Source: a virus. From it: a stretch of DNA of 25,145 nucleotides. The notes under the pieces were generated by a model. The model saw only the letters and a list, made by a program, of their open reading frames with translations, was not told the DNA's origin and did not search any database. Shown in pieces: positions 1-9,490 of the stretch. The stretch's first letter is position 1, and every line of letters starts with the position of its first letter. The DNA is taken from positions 1 to 25,145 of the IMG/VR virus record IMGVR_UViG_3300042376_000788, one strand, 5' to 3'. Made by a program: the position numbers and the translations under genes.

Positions 1-545
1 CGGGTTTTGTAGCTCTCTAGCTCTTCCTGAAGGCTTTTAACTGTTTCGCCCTCATATTTGCCAACCTTCCCTTTGGTGGCGTCCAATTCGGCCTTCAAGC
101 GATCCCGCTCCTCGCGGGCCTTTTTCATTTCGCTTTTGATCTCTTTCCAGCTTGAGACACCTTTCTCGGAATCATCACCTTCGGGCTTGTCAGAAACGGG
201 CTTATCGGCAAAGTGGGGATTTAGTGGGAGATCGTCATCTGAAGTATTTTCATTTGATTGTTCGCCAGTCTCCTTGGACGAGGCGCTTTTGGTAATATCG
301 GCAACTACTTTCTCCGTCTCTTCCTTGGTTGCCTTGGCCTTGGGCTCCGCTTTAACGGGAGCTTTTTTCTCCGCCTTTGGAGCTTCTTCTTTCGGGGTTT
401 CGGCAACAGGTTGCTCTTTCGGGGTTTCGGTTGCAGGCACTTCATTTGGTTGAGCTTCAGGAGTTGGCTCGGCGTTGGCCCCTCCAAAAATGGTTCCAGC
501 GAAGTCTGCCTCACCCGTAAGGGCGGAATTAAGTATATTAGCCAT
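1..545 (-). CDS. Scaffold-like acidic protein, partial (runs off left edge)
   Basis: The frame is open from an ATG at 545 to the left edge, giving 181 residues without a stop. The N-terminus (MANILNSALTG) is followed by a low-complexity region with alternating Glu, Lys, Ala and Pro and two copies of ETPKE. From about residue 130 a charged, probably coiled-coil stretch begins (SWKEIKSEMKKA, then LKAELDATKGK). This composition, and the place just downstream of the portal in the leftward transcript, match phage head scaffolding proteins, which are acidic, helical and lie between portal and major capsid genes. There is no sequence motif that proves it. The function is inferred from position and composition. 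The C-terminus and the expected capsid gene lie outside the window. Confidence 0.6.
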   Translation of the reverse strand, partial: MANILNSALTGEADFAGTIFGGANAEPTPEAQPNEVPATETPKEQPVAETPKEEAPKAEKKAPVKAEPKAKATKEETEKVVADITKSASSKETGEQSNENTSDDDLPLNPHFADKPVSDKPEGDDSEKGVSSWKEIKSEMKKAREERDRLKAELDATKGKVGKYEGETVKSLQEELESYKT

Positions 546-553
546 AAGTTATG

Positions 554-841
554 TTAGTTTGTTTCTTCTGAAATTATATGAGAGAAGGGTTCTGGCAAGT
601 CAAATTTAGGTTTATTTACCTGTCCCTGACTCAAGGTATCAATGAGATCCAAAACCTCTTGACTGCCCTCATAAAAACCCGCGCTCTTAATGAACACTGG
701 CGACAGATCAAATCCTTGGGCAACAGGGCTGCTACTCCGCCTTGGGCGCACTCGCTTAGATATGAATCTAAGCCCCTTTTGCATATGGGGCATAGCCCAA
801 GTTTTGCTCCATTCACGCGAATCCTGATCTGTCCAATCCAT
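554..841 (-). CDS. Small protein between portal and scaffold-like genes
   Basis: This 95-residue reading frame starts at ATG 841 and stops 8 bases before the start codon of the scaffold-like gene, consistent with one leftward transcript. The middle is basic (FISKRVRPRRSSSP) and the C-terminal half is acidic (EVLDLIDTL, then FSHIISEETN). I do not recognise a family. An overlapping frame (631-816) contains a CPIC and a CRQC pair that look like a zinc finger, but it is shorter and ends far from the next gene. The 95-residue frame is preferred on spacing alone. Small genes between portal and scaffold are common in podoviruses. Confidence 0.55.
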   Translation of the reverse strand: MDWTDQDSREWSKTWAMPHMQKGLRFISKRVRPRRSSSPVAQGFDLSPVFIKSAGFYEGSQEVLDLIDTLSQGQVNKPKFDLPEPFSHIISEETN

Positions 842-940
842 TAATAAAGTCTAACTATACTCAGATTCTAACTTTGTCTAGCACAAATAGCATAGAAATT
901 AATACATTCCTGCATAAATAGCTTAATATGGTAACAATTT

Positions 941-3220
941 CTAAGCAGTTTGTGCGGCCATTGGGGGTCGGCCTGCGGGCCTTGCCGTTTTCTCAAGAAT
1001 AGAACTGCGGGTTTTAAGATCATTAAGAGCCATCTGCTGACGGATCGTTTCCATCTTCTGCTGATGGGTTTCTTGGTTCATCATGCGTTTTTCCTGCATT
1101 TCTGCCAACTTAAGTTGCGCTTTTTGCATTTCCATCTCCATCTTGGGATCAATCTGTCCCTGCGGTTGTTCTCCAACTTGCATGGCCTGTTCTTGAGCCT
1201 TGCTCTGTTGTGCCATCATACGATTGATGACCTGTTGCTCAAGCTCATCGATATAAGCGGTTAGGTTCTGGATTTGGCGCTTAAGTTCACGGACTTCCTG
1301 CGCCCTAAAGCTATTGTTGGAGAAGAAGACAAGGTGTTCGGTAACGTGATCAGAAGCAGGACGCAAGATCTGCATTGCCTGCTCATCGGCCATTTGCTGT
1401 TGGCGGTGGGCCTCAATGATCTCGGCAATCATCGGGATATGGGCCTCAATATGTACCGCATGGTTCTGGCTATCGTGAACCATCTGAGGAATGCCCTGAC
1501 GGAGGTTGCCATTCTCAAGGTTGGCGATATCAAAGTCCACCACACGGCGCGGGCCTTTGTCGGATACGAAGAGATTGACCTTCTGCCAACCCACACCAGA
1601 GATGCCAGCAATGACGGAACGCAAGGTATTCTCTTTGCCCTTCTCATCCATTAAGGAATAAAGCTCCATAAGTTGCTTGCTCGCCATTTCTGTCATTACG
1701 GGACTTCCATCACCCATGGCGCGGAACGCCGTGACCTTGAGGAACTGGCGCATACGTTCAATGGAAACTCCTCGACGCGCACAACGGCGGCGGAACTCAA
1801 GGGCAAGCTTTCCTCCCTTGTCATTGGCTGTAAGTAGGGGATTAACGGCCCTGCGGTATTGCTCTGTCAAAAGCTTATTGTAAGGAGTGTAGAAAAGTTC
1901 CAGTGCTGCGGCGTTGAGCGTGGACTCTTGACGGGCTTGCTGGACAACTTCAGTAGCAGAGCGGGCCTGTCCGTCTGGAGTAGCCTGACGCGAGCGATAG
2001 CTACCCGTGTTGTTCTGCAACACTTGGCTCATAAGATTGTAAACGGGAAGACCCTGAGTAGCAATCGACGGCGGTTGAAGTTGGATCGGGGTCAGCCCAC
2101 TAGGGATGAACGTGTAAGGCCCGACCTCAATATATTGAAAGTCTTGGATGGCTTCGGCGTCACCCTGCAATTGGATAAGCCCAGAGGTAATTGCGGCTTG
2201 GGCCGACTGACACAGAACCCTGTTAGAAATCTGGATCTGGTTGTAAATCTTCTGTTTTAGTCCGCGAATCGTATGGAAGGTTCCTTGTCCAACTCCATAG
2301 GTGAAGATGACAAAGCACTGATTCACGTTTCCGTAGCGGGAATAACGCTCGTAGAGGAAGTCCGAAGAATCACGGGAGCCGATAAGTTGGGTGAACTTGC
2401 CATCGAATTCGCGGTTGTAGCCGTAGATTAGCTGTGCGCGGTGGTAAGCCGACTCCCCAGCATAAAGGTCATTCTCCTTGATTTCGCGCTCAAAGTCTTC
2501 CCAGTGAGCGGTATAGTTCTTCCACTGATCCCGCTTGGTCGAAGCTTTCCAGATAGCCTGCTTAACCGCATTGATGTTCCACCCCAAGGCTTTGGCAGCT
2601 TTGGGATTTCGGATGTAATTGTAAAGCTCGCTTACGCTCATGGAGCGTTGGACGATGCCAACTTCAATAGCCTCATCTGATACTTTTGTATCGCGGGCAA
2701 CTTTGAAATCTTTGAGTCCACAGGGCTCCCAGAAGATAGAACGTTCGTCGGGCCACATAGCCACTCCAACTCCGTCACCCACAAACTCGCGGGAAAGAAG
2801 TTGCATGTTATAGGCGTGGTCGCTCCACTCCTTAAGCATCCAGTCAAACTCTTCAGAAATGATCTCAGAGTCCTCGTTAGAATCCCCATCATAGGAATTC
2901 ATAATGACGTTGGCGATGCGGGGTACTCCGTTCTGGAGTTCGATATACGGAGCCAAAGCGGCTTCCATGATGGCGTTGGCTTCCCCGAAGTTGGCGTTGA
3001 CCACATGGGTTAACCCCTTACTTTTCAGTTCTTCGGCATCGTATGGGGCTTCGCCGTTGACTAGGGCTTGCGCCCGCGCCCGAAGATACGCCGCATCCTC
3101 ATCTTGTTCGATATACTTGTTGGCGATTGCCACAAGGCTATCGGATGATTTGATGCGTTTTTTTGGTGGACTACCACTTTCTGGTAAGTTTTCCAGTTCT
3201 GCGTTACCTTGAGAAGCCAT
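941..3220 (-). CDS. Portal protein (P22/T7-type head-tail connector)
   Basis: At 759 residues this has the size expected for podoviral portals, which form the dodecameric ring at one capsid vertex through which DNA is packaged and ejected. The N-terminal third contains the mixed alpha/beta segment typical of the family, with AYNMQLLSREFVGDGVGVAM and a Trp/Pro-rich stretch after it. The central part (about residues 320-440) has QIQISNRVLCQSAQ, then VGPYTFIPSG, and a Gln/Ala/Arg-rich helix around SATEVVQQARQEST, as in portal stem and crown regions. The last 110 residues form a long Gln/Met/Lys-rich coiled coil. The start is ATG 3220; no clear Shine-Dalgarno site precedes it. Position between tail genes and the scaffold-like gene supports the call. 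The call rests on architecture and context rather than a single diagnostic residue. Confidence 0.85.
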   Translation of the reverse strand: MASQGNAELENLPESGSPPKKRIKSSDSLVAIANKYIEQDEDAAYLRARAQALVNGEAPYDAEELKSKGLTHVVNANFGEANAIMEAALAPYIELQNGVPRIANVIMNSYDGDSNEDSEIISEEFDWMLKEWSDHAYNMQLLSREFVGDGVGVAMWPDERSIFWEPCGLKDFKVARDTKVSDEAIEVGIVQRSMSVSELYNYIRNPKAAKALGWNINAVKQAIWKASTKRDQWKNYTAHWEDFEREIKENDLYAGESAYHRAQLIYGYNREFDGKFTQLIGSRDSSDFLYERYSRYGNVNQCFVIFTYGVGQGTFHTIRGLKQKIYNQIQISNRVLCQSAQAAITSGLIQLQGDAEAIQDFQYIEVGPYTFIPSGLTPIQLQPPSIATQGLPVYNLMSQVLQNNTGSYRSRQATPDGQARSATEVVQQARQESTLNAAALELFYTPYNKLLTEQYRRAVNPLLTANDKGGKLALEFRRRCARRGVSIERMRQFLKVTAFRAMGDGSPVMTEMASKQLMELYSLMDEKGKENTLRSVIAGISGVGWQKVNLFVSDKGPRRVVDFDIANLENGNLRQGIPQMVHDSQNHAVHIEAHIPMIAEIIEAHRQQQMADEQAMQILRPASDHVTEHLVFFSNNSFRAQEVRELKRQIQNLTAYIDELEQQVINRMMAQQSKAQEQAMQVGEQPQGQIDPKMEMEMQKAQLKLAEMQEKRMMNQETHQQKMETIRQQMALNDLKTRSSILEKTARPAGRPPMAAQTA

Positions 3221-3229
3221 TAAAGTATA

Positions 3230-3258
3230 AGTTTAGGTTGATTTTTATATAAAGTCAA
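3230..3258 (-). promoter_or_regulatory. Candidate sigma70 promoter upstream of the portal gene
   Basis: On the minus strand TTGACT (3258-3253) is followed by a 17-base spacer and TAAACT (3235-3230). The -35 matches consensus at five of six bases and the -10 at four of six. Transcription would start only a few bases before the portal ATG at 3220, so the mRNA would be leaderless or nearly so, which weakens the call. A second -10-like TATACT lies at 3229-3224 but with wrong spacing. The intergenic gap is only 38 bases and AT-rich. Confidence 0.3.
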
Positions 3259-4593
3259 CTAGGAAGAAAAATTAGTAAATCCCGAAAGATTTACGGTTTC
3301 ATAAGTTTGTCCACTTGGGCCAAGTGTATTAATCATGCTTTGAATAAATGAAAGGCAATTAGGATGAAACGGCCCACTATTTCCTGTGGCATGATGGCTA
3401 ACAAGGACTAAATCATTGTTAATAATAAAAAAACAAGGACTTCCACTGTCCCCGCCACGAATATTTGATGGATCTCCGTTATAATTTGGCAAGTTATTTG
3501 CATATGCTATGAAATTTGCTGAAATATAATAAATTACGTCTAATCCAAATAAAGGATTTATGATTTCACCAGTTTCATAAAAATAAGCATATCTATTGGG
3601 CCTCTGTAAGGGCCATTCAGAGTCCCATCGGTAATGGCTACAAACGACTATCGGAATACCAGAAGATCTTAATGACCTACTGGTTCCATCAGTTCGATAA
3701 ATATTCCTATTGATTGGTAGATAATTTTCAAAATTTGATGGTAGTGTTTTGTATTTTTTTACAGTTGATGGAAGTGGCTCTGAAAATTTAACTACCACCC
3801 CATCGAAATCCCCAGAAAGAATTCTGCTTTCAACTGTCCTTGAAACGAGTTGATTGTTTGTATCGCAAAAATATAATATATCGCCAACTTCTGGAGGATA
3901 ATGCCCCGCACCAATCGCATGATATGGTGTTATTGCCGTTACATTTGTAATTCCTCCGCTACCAGATTTATTGACTGTTAAACCAGAAAAATCCAATGGA
4001 TAAGTCCAACTTCCTGTATTTCTAACATAAATATTATTCGTATAGTCAAATGTGGAATATAGCGGATAATGATTTGGAGGAGAAGTTGATCCATCGGCGT
4101 ATTGTCTTATCTGATCATAGATGTGACGCCCCAAAGAACCATTAAGAAAAGATTGGAAAACTTCTTTTGTGGCCGATTCTGACAACGTGGAAGTTGTTAC
4201 GGCTTTTGTTATTTTTTCATTAGTACCAAAAGCTACCGTTAATGACGTAGTCCCAGTAGATTCATATTCAAAGAGATTTGATTCTTCTGATGAATTTGAA
4301 AGAATTGATGTGTTTTCACTGGCATAAGACTCAACAAAGCCAAACTTTTCTGGTCGAAAATTAACAATAGCCCTAACATTAGTTGCTGATGTTGGATATG
4401 TGTCTCTGATAAGATTAATATCCCCCAACACATCAGATTGAGATGATCCAGATGATAATGGCGTATATTCTATAACAAGATCGAGGTCTGCCGTTCTGTC
4501 TGCAACGGTTTGCTTGGAGAATTGCCTAGCAAAAGTAGGAGTTGTGGCAACCCCGCAATCAATAGGACAGTTGATAGCTGGCTGAATAGCCAT
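3259..4593 (-). CDS. Virion-module protein with a trypsin-like serine peptidase domain
   Basis: This 444-residue protein has a C-terminal half with the three signatures of chymotrypsin-fold serine peptidases in the right order. TPYHAIGAGHY places the candidate catalytic His at 231 (compare AAHC). FDGVVVKFSEPLP places the Asp at 264 (compare DIALLKL). RGGDSGSPCFFI places the Ser at 383, followed by a beta strand and LVSHHATG. Residues 1-215 match nothing I know and may attach the enzyme to the virion or be a propiece. There is no signal peptide. The start ATG at 4593 lies 2 bases after the stop of the upstream fibre gene, so the two are probably co-translated. The coding sequence is visibly AT-richer than the flanking genes, which suggests recent acquisition. 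Likely roles are processing of tail proteins or cleavage of host surface proteins; substrate and activity are unknown. Confidence 0.75.
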   Translation of the reverse strand: MAIQPAINCPIDCGVATTPTFARQFSKQTVADRTADLDLVIEYTPLSSGSSQSDVLGDINLIRDTYPTSATNVRAIVNFRPEKFGFVESYASENTSILSNSSEESNLFEYESTGTTSLTVAFGTNEKITKAVTTSTLSESATKEVFQSFLNGSLGRHIYDQIRQYADGSTSPPNHYPLYSTFDYTNNIYVRNTGSWTYPLDFSGLTVNKSGSGGITNVTAITPYHAIGAGHYPPEVGDILYFCDTNNQLVSRTVESRILSGDFDGVVVKFSEPLPSTVKKYKTLPSNFENYLPINRNIYRTDGTSRSLRSSGIPIVVCSHYRWDSEWPLQRPNRYAYFYETGEIINPLFGLDVIYYISANFIAYANNLPNYNGDPSNIRGGDSGSPCFFIINNDLVLVSHHATGNSGPFHPNCLSFIQSMINTLGPSGQTYETVNLSGFTNFSS

Positions 4594-4595
4594 GG

Positions 4596-5756
4596 CTATG
4601 CAATGTCCATTTCGCAGCCGCGCACAACGGCAAGCCAGCGAAGAGTTTTAGAACTATCCCCAGTTACAGAAATCTTCAAGTAATCCGAAGTATTATCAGC
4701 GGTAATAGAAACATCATATCCAGCCTGAGATTCATGGTCTGTTCCGACAGTTGTCACTGATCCGATTAATGAAGTAGTTCCTCCTAAATTTTGGATGGCA
4801 AACTTGCGGATATAGTGTGCTGCTTCTGTGGCCGTGGCCTCCTCAATAGCACAAATCTCAACCTGACCGAATAATGCAACATCCGTTGGTATGGTAAGAT
4901 ATGTTGCGGTGTGGATGATTAATTCGGTTGGAGTGGAGTTTGTTGTCCTGCCCTTAAGGATAAACTGAACAGCTTGTGCCCTCTCTGAAAAATCAAAATT
5001 TGCTAACGTGCCACTTGATCCATGGGCGAGCATGTTTCGTCGATCTGCCCTACCTGTAAAGGCGACCGACTCATTAGAAGTAATGTTTGAGCGAAATGCA
5101 AAAGAACCAGAGCCGCTAACCGTAGTACCACTATCTCCAGAAATTAAACAAGATGAAAATCCGCTAACAGTGGAAGTTAAAGAGCCTATAATAGACGAAT
5201 TGTTCGCGCTTACCGTGCATCTTGCAGAGCCAGCAATAAAGGAATATGAGCCAGAAGCAACCTGAGTTGCCGCTGTTCTCTCACCCTGTAAATCTACAGC
5301 CGATCTGCCTCTCGCATTACCAGCAACAAATGGCCCACCAACAAATGTGCCGCCAATGGCCTCTACATCGCCACCTATAAACACAGACCCCGCGCCCCTT
5401 GAATTTGGCCCTGTGGGAAATGTCATCAGGGTTCCATCAAGGGGAAATTTTGAAGCGGGGAATCCACCAACTGTAGACCCGTCACCAACTACAAGCTTTT
5501 TAAGATCAGTTTCCCAAACGGGCTCTCCCTGTAACGGGGTGATTGCCCCTACTTCCGCTGCTGTTCCGCGACGAATCTGAAGGTTGGCGGGCTCTGTGAT
5601 ATCCACCCAGTCAGCATCTTTTCTTCCATAAATAACTCCATCTTCGGGAGCTTCGGCAAGGCCGTCCCCAAAGCGCGGATCATCACCTTCCGCATAGGTT
5701 CCTGCGGTAGTACCAGCTACTACTGGTAATGGGTAATATGCAGAGAGGGATGCCAT
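4596..5756 (-). CDS. Receptor-binding tail fibre with Mtd-like N-terminus and YadA-head-like repeats
   Basis: The 386-residue protein has three parts. Residues about 60-102 contain IRRGTAAEVGAITPLQGEP, WETDLKKLVVGDGS and GGFP, the pattern of small N-terminal domains in phage tail proteins such as major tropism determinant. Residues about 150-240 contain RSAVDLQ and repeated (A/S)xGSxSxxxG-type turns, as in trimeric YadA-type beta-roll heads of phage fibres. Residues about 255-386 form a beta-rich C-terminal head with LKGRTTNSTPTELII and LRWLAVVRGCE, a module I recognise from other phage fibres. The product is expected to be a trimeric fibre or spike tip that contacts the host. An AT-rich sequence without a Shine-Dalgarno site precedes ATG 5756. 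Confidence 0.75.
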   Translation of the reverse strand: MASLSAYYPLPVVAGTTAGTYAEGDDPRFGDGLAEAPEDGVIYGRKDADWVDITEPANLQIRRGTAAEVGAITPLQGEPVWETDLKKLVVGDGSTVGGFPASKFPLDGTLMTFPTGPNSRGAGSVFIGGDVEAIGGTFVGGPFVAGNARGRSAVDLQGERTAATQVASGSYSFIAGSARCTVSANNSSIIGSLTSTVSGFSSCLISGDSGTTVSGSGSFAFRSNITSNESVAFTGRADRRNMLAHGSSGTLANFDFSERAQAVQFILKGRTTNSTPTELIIHTATYLTIPTDVALFGQVEICAIEEATATEAAHYIRKFAIQNLGGTTSLIGSVTTVGTDHESQAGYDVSITADNTSDYLKISVTGDSSKTLRWLAVVRGCEMDIA

Positions 5757-5796
5757 TTCTATTTAGTATATCTGGATTCGGGGTTGCAGGCGACTA

Positions 5797-6240
5797 TTAT
5801 GTTTCGGGGTTCGGGCTGGCGAGATCGGTAACGGCCTCCGCGCTGGCCTCTTCAAACGATGCCGCAGGACTTCCAAAGCTGGCCGCTGGCGCAGCGACAG
5901 GATTCATCGCCCAGCCCAGCATCACGCCTTCCAGCCATGTCTTGCAGGCGGTCATCTTCGGGCCGAGGGGCTTGCCTGCTTGCATGAGGGCCATCTCAAA
6001 ACGCTGCAAGGCGAGCGTCTGGTAGGGAGAGAAGTATTGGCTGACGGCTTGTTCGGCGGTCATCGTCGGCAACGGCGGCACAATCCACGCGCCGTCAGTC
6101 CACACGGCATCTGCTGATGGCGCTGCTGGCTGCACGGCCCAATCATCAGCCTTGGGATTGCCAGCGGCCTGCCATGCAGCCATCTGCTCGCCAAGATCGC
6201 GGACATCGGAGGGATCGGAAATGCGGTAGTAGTTGCTCAT
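5797..6240 (-). CDS. Small fibre-associated protein of unknown function
   Basis: This 147-residue protein starts at ATG 6240, which overlaps the stop of the LamG-like gene in an ATGA arrangement, so translation is probably coupled. The first part (MSNYYRISDPSD) is followed by a Trp-rich stretch with DDWAVQPAAPS and DGAWIVPPLPTMTAEQAV. A helical middle has FSPYQTLALQRFEMALMQAG and GPKMTACKTWLEGVM. The C-terminus is Ala/Ser/Pro-rich with two FGSPAASFEE-like segments. No catalytic motif is visible. Its place between a lectin-like protein and a fibre suggests a fibre chaperone or small structural component, which is inference. Confidence 0.6.
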   Translation of the reverse strand: MSNYYRISDPSDVRDLGEQMAAWQAAGNPKADDWAVQPAAPSADAVWTDGAWIVPPLPTMTAEQAVSQYFSPYQTLALQRFEMALMQAGKPLGPKMTACKTWLEGVMLGWAMNPVAAPAASFGSPAASFEEASAEAVTDLASPNPET

Positions 6241-6893
6241 GCGTAAACTCGCGGATGGTTGGCGACTGTCGCCGTGTTGTTGTTGGTGATGGTCAAGCCG
6301 CCCTTAACGTCTTGCAGTTCGCGGACGAGCGGGGCGTAAAAGACGAGCGACTGCGGGCGCACCTTGTCGCAGGTCATTCCGTCCGCGAGTGAGGCGATTT
6401 CGTCGGCAGTTAGGGCGGCGTTCCAGATGCCGACTTCGGCGATCTGCCCATCGTGGTATTGTCCTAGAGATCCTGCGGATGTGCGAGCGCCCACAAGAAT
6501 TTTGTTAATTCCGCTTACGCTAACTGCTGGTGAATCTGTGACTATTGTCCCAACGCTCCCGTTGAAATATGCGTTTATAGTGTCATTGTCCTCAAAAACG
6601 CCAGCAGCATGATACCACGTGTCGGTTGAATAGGTAGCTGTGTTTGATCCAACTCGACCAAACACGTTTGAAGAATTTAATGTAAGCGCTTGAACTGCGC
6701 GTTTTGGAGACGCTACTCCGTTGTTGGTAATTTGAATGCGCGAAGACGCGCCAGAATCTAACGCCAGCAACACGGTATTGTTGTTTGTGTTTGTAATGCG
6801 AAACCAGCAAGCCAGCGTGCAGGGCAATGACGAGACGGGTGTGCTTGCAGTGCTCAAATACTGACTGCTCGCCGCTGTGAAAGAGTAAGCCAT
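6237..6893 (-). CDS. LamG/concanavalin A-like jelly-roll protein
   Basis: The 218-residue protein has the order of motifs seen in LamG-type lectin/glucanase folds. The start has YLSTASTPVSSLPCTLACWF, where lectin jelly rolls carry a strand ending in a Trp. The middle has STDTWYHAAGVFEDNDTINAYFNG, matching the usual W-H-x-A-x-V-x-D...YxNG pattern. The last part has DGQIAEVGIWNAALTADEI, typical of LamG domains. The protein would bind carbohydrate, probably as a receptor-binding accessory in the fibre complex. The start ATG 6893 overlaps the stop of the upstream fibre by one base (TAATG). The gene has no signal peptide, consistent with a virion protein rather than a secreted one. Confidence 0.78.
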   Translation of the reverse strand: MAYSFTAASSQYLSTASTPVSSLPCTLACWFRITNTNNNTVLLALDSGASSRIQITNNGVASPKRAVQALTLNSSNVFGRVGSNTATYSTDTWYHAAGVFEDNDTINAYFNGSVGTIVTDSPAVSVSGINKILVGARTSAGSLGQYHDGQIAEVGIWNAALTADEIASLADGMTCDKVRPQSLVFYAPLVRELQDVKGGLTITNNNTATVANHPRVYA

Positions 6894-9490
6894 TAAGCCG
6901 CGCTCCTTACTTCGACAGCGATCAACTCCGCATCGCCTGTCATGGTGTCGTTGGTCGCATCGTCGGCATTGCGAAAGACCTTCAAGCGAAACCTGTTGCC
7001 TGCCGCCAGCGAGTCGATGGCCGTGGCGGTGATTTCGGTCACAGTCTCGATGCCGCTTGTGCCGTTGGCTGCGCTGTGCGCTTCGGTGGCCGTGTCGAAT
7101 GAGTCCGAATCAAGGTCTGTGCCAGACTTCTCAAACTGGACGCCCCAGCGGCAGTTGCCGCTTGTTGCGGTGCTTGCCATCCAGTGAATGAAAACCTTGA
7201 GGCCGCTGCCGAGCGATGCACCTTCGGGGATGACGCCAACAAATACTGCGCTTTTGTCCGTGGCGGCGTCGAAGTCGAGGACGGCGATGCTGTTGCGGGT
7301 GTCGAGGGTGGCGAAGGCGGTGGCCGTGGGCTGGTTGTCGGTTGCGGTGAAGACGGCGCAGGTCTTTGATCCGCCGCTGGCCGTTGCCGAAAGCGTATCC
7401 CCCGACACACTCAACCCGCTGCCAATAACAAACCCAATCGCCTTCCCCGCCGAGTCATCCCAGCCGTAGAGCTTGTCGGCAGCCAGATCATCGGCCACAA
7501 GGTCACTGCCGCTGACGGAAAGGATGTCCGCGAGGGTCGTGCCGACTGCGGTGATGCCCGATCCCGTAGCCGACAACTCCCCCGCCGACAGCGAAAGGCC
7601 CGCTCCGATTTGGATCTCCTCGACGGCACCTGTGCTGGCACTCGTCCTTCCGAGTAGCCGCGCCGTGGATTGGGTGAGGCCGCTGGTGGTGATGGAGCCG
7701 CTGGCGGCTGCGCCTGTTACTTCCGCGACGACGTGGGTATGACGATTTGTTCCGTCTTCGGCCCAGCTGTTATTGGAAGTCGAAGCGGCAATGTATGTTA
7801 CTCGCTGACCGTTTGTAAGGCTATTGCCCAAAAAACTACCATTGCCATTGCGAACGGGCATTTCTCGCCCCGTGAAAGTTGTGAACCGAATTTGCACAAC
7901 ATCGCCAGCCTGCACATTTGTTGTTGGTAGCTGGACGTTTGGTGTTGGCGTATCAAACGTGTTGACTGTGACCGTGTAAATTTTTGCGCGGGCGGCGGTC
8001 AGTGTGACGTTGGCGGTGATGGTTCCGAGGTCTTCGGTGACAAAGATCGACTGAGCCCCAATATCACTTGGAGCCAGCGCATCCGTGCCGCCTGTGGAAT
8101 GGGATTGTTTGTGCGCGAGGGTGCTGCTTGGCGTCCTCGCATCGCTCAACCGCGCATCATTACCCTGACAGGCAGTTCCTGCCGTTGTTCCGTAGCTTAC
8201 TGCCAGTGTGCGGTTGGCTGTGAGGTCGCCGCCGCCAGTCAATCCAGTGCCAGCACTAATACTTCGGGATGTTGGCACACCTCCAATATTAGTTAGTGCA
8301 GTTGCGGGGTTGCTGACATCACTGAGATTGTTGACCTCCAGAAGCGCACCTTGCGCCGTCAAAAGCCCGCCAACATTGATTGTCCAAGCTGTAAATGGCC
8401 CGCCTGTTCCTTCTACGGTATCGACATTAACCACCAACGTTGTTCCAGAATAGCTTGTAACAAAAGCATGCATATGACGATTTACATCATAGACAATCGT
8501 AACGTCCTGTGTTGGAGTATAACTAAGTCCCGACTGTACAGTAAATGTTTTGGAACCTGTAGTAAGCGAATGAGAAGATGTGCTGGTCGTTAGATATCGG
8601 TCTCCGCGATTTGCCAGTGTAAATGCCGTAGTAGCAATCTGGGTGGTATCAGTTCCAGCAGCAGCAGTCGGTGCTGTCGGTGTTCCTGTGAGCGCGGGAG
8701 AATCTAGATTAGCCTTTAGATTTAGTGCAGTCTGGGTAGCTGTGGATACGGGCTTGTTGGCATCAGACGTATTGTCCACATTGCTTAATCCGACATCAGA
8801 CTTTGTGGCGGAAGCTCCGACAGTAGCCCGCCCTTTGGTATCGACTGTTACCTTGGTGTAGGTGCCAGCAGTTACTCCTGAAGTGGTTAAGGTTGGATTG
8901 GGATAGGTTCCTGTAAGATCTCCGCCTGCGGGGCCGCTGGGTGCCGTAGAGATAGTTCCCCATTCAGGTGCCGTGGCTCCGCTATTTACCTTTAGGACTT
9001 GGCCCGCCGTGCCGATAGGAAGTCTCTCGTTGACCAGAGGGCCGCGATAAAGGGTATCGCCTTGGTTGGTAAGGATGGACTCTCCTCCGCCTCCAGAGGT
9101 TCCATAGCGAGGAAGGATCTGCCATCCACGGGTTGCCCCCGTATAGATCATCGTGAAGTAGGCTCCCTCGACGTTACAGATAAGATTTTCTTCCAGACTT
9201 TCGATTCTTTGTCCGTTTCGGGAGATGGTCAGAGGATTGGTGTCGAAGGTCTCCGAGTAGTCGAAGATATCAATGGAATCACCAGCATTCGGGTTTGCGG
9301 GCAAGGTAAGTGTGAAAGCTCCTCCCGAAGTATCGGCTGCGATATTCTGCGAGTTAGAAAGCGTTTGCGGACTAGAGACTACCGTGTAGTTGATGTTGGC
9401 TTGCGGGCCAGTTGGGCCCGCTGGCCCCTTCTCCACTACCTCAATGATCTCAATCTCCCTCTCTGTAATCTCAATGACCTCTTGGCTCAT
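6893..9490 (-). CDS. Large tail fibre protein
   Basis: The 865-residue protein begins with an Ile/Glu-rich strand ([19 protein letters not shown]) and a short collagen-like GPAGPTGPQ (residues 22-30), a combination often seen where phage fibres attach to the tail. The centre carries classical fibre modules: [44 protein letters not shown] and two [12 protein letters not shown]-like turns. These form repetitive beta shafts. The C-terminal 160 residues ([20 protein letters not shown] onward, ending in [11 protein letters not shown]) look like a jelly-roll head for host binding. The start ATG 9490 overlaps the upstream Ig-like gene by 4 bases. GC content is clearly higher in the C-terminal third (about 6900-7700) than in the centre, which suggests mosaic assembly of fibre modules. 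Confidence 0.85.
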   Translation of the reverse strand: MSQEVIEITEREIEIIEVVEKGPAGPTGPQANINYTVVSSPQTLSNSQNIAADTSGGAFTLTLPANPNAGDSIDIFDYSETFDTNPLTISRNGQRIESLEENLICNVEGAYFTMIYTGATRGWQILPRYGTSGGGGESILTNQGDTLYRGPLVNERLPIGTAGQVLKVNSGATAPEWGTISTAPSGPAGGDLTGTYPNPTLTTSGVTAGTYTKVTVDTKGRATVGASATKSDVGLSNVDNTSDANKPVSTATQTALNLKANLDSPALTGTPTAPTAAAGTDTTQIATTAFTLANRGDRYLTTSTSSHSLTTGSKTFTVQSGLSYTPTQDVTIVYDVNRHMHAFVTSYSGTTLVVNVDTVEGTGGPFTAWTINVGGLLTAQGALLEVNNLSDVSNPATALTNIGGVPTSRSISAGTGLTGGGDLTANRTLAVSYGTTAGTACQGNDARLSDARTPSSTLAHKQSHSTGGTDALAPSDIGAQSIFVTEDLGTITANVTLTAARAKIYTVTVNTFDTPTPNVQLPTTNVQAGDVVQIRFTTFTGREMPVRNGNGSFLGNSLTNGQRVTYIAASTSNNSWAEDGTNRHTHVVAEVTGAAASGSITTSGLTQSTARLLGRTSASTGAVEEIQIGAGLSLSAGELSATGSGITAVGTTLADILSVSGSDLVADDLAADKLYGWDDSAGKAIGFVIGSGLSVSGDTLSATASGGSKTCAVFTATDNQPTATAFATLDTRNSIAVLDFDAATDKSAVFVGVIPEGASLGSGLKVFIHWMASTATSGNCRWGVQFEKSGTDLDSDSFDTATEAHSAANGTSGIETVTEITATAIDSLAAGNRFRLKVFRNADDATNDTMTGDAELIAVEVRSAA

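Noticed and set aside
631-816. Minus-strand frame with CPIC and CRQC pairs, like a small zinc finger
   Set aside because: It overlaps a longer frame whose stop is correctly spaced from the next gene; kept only as an alternative.
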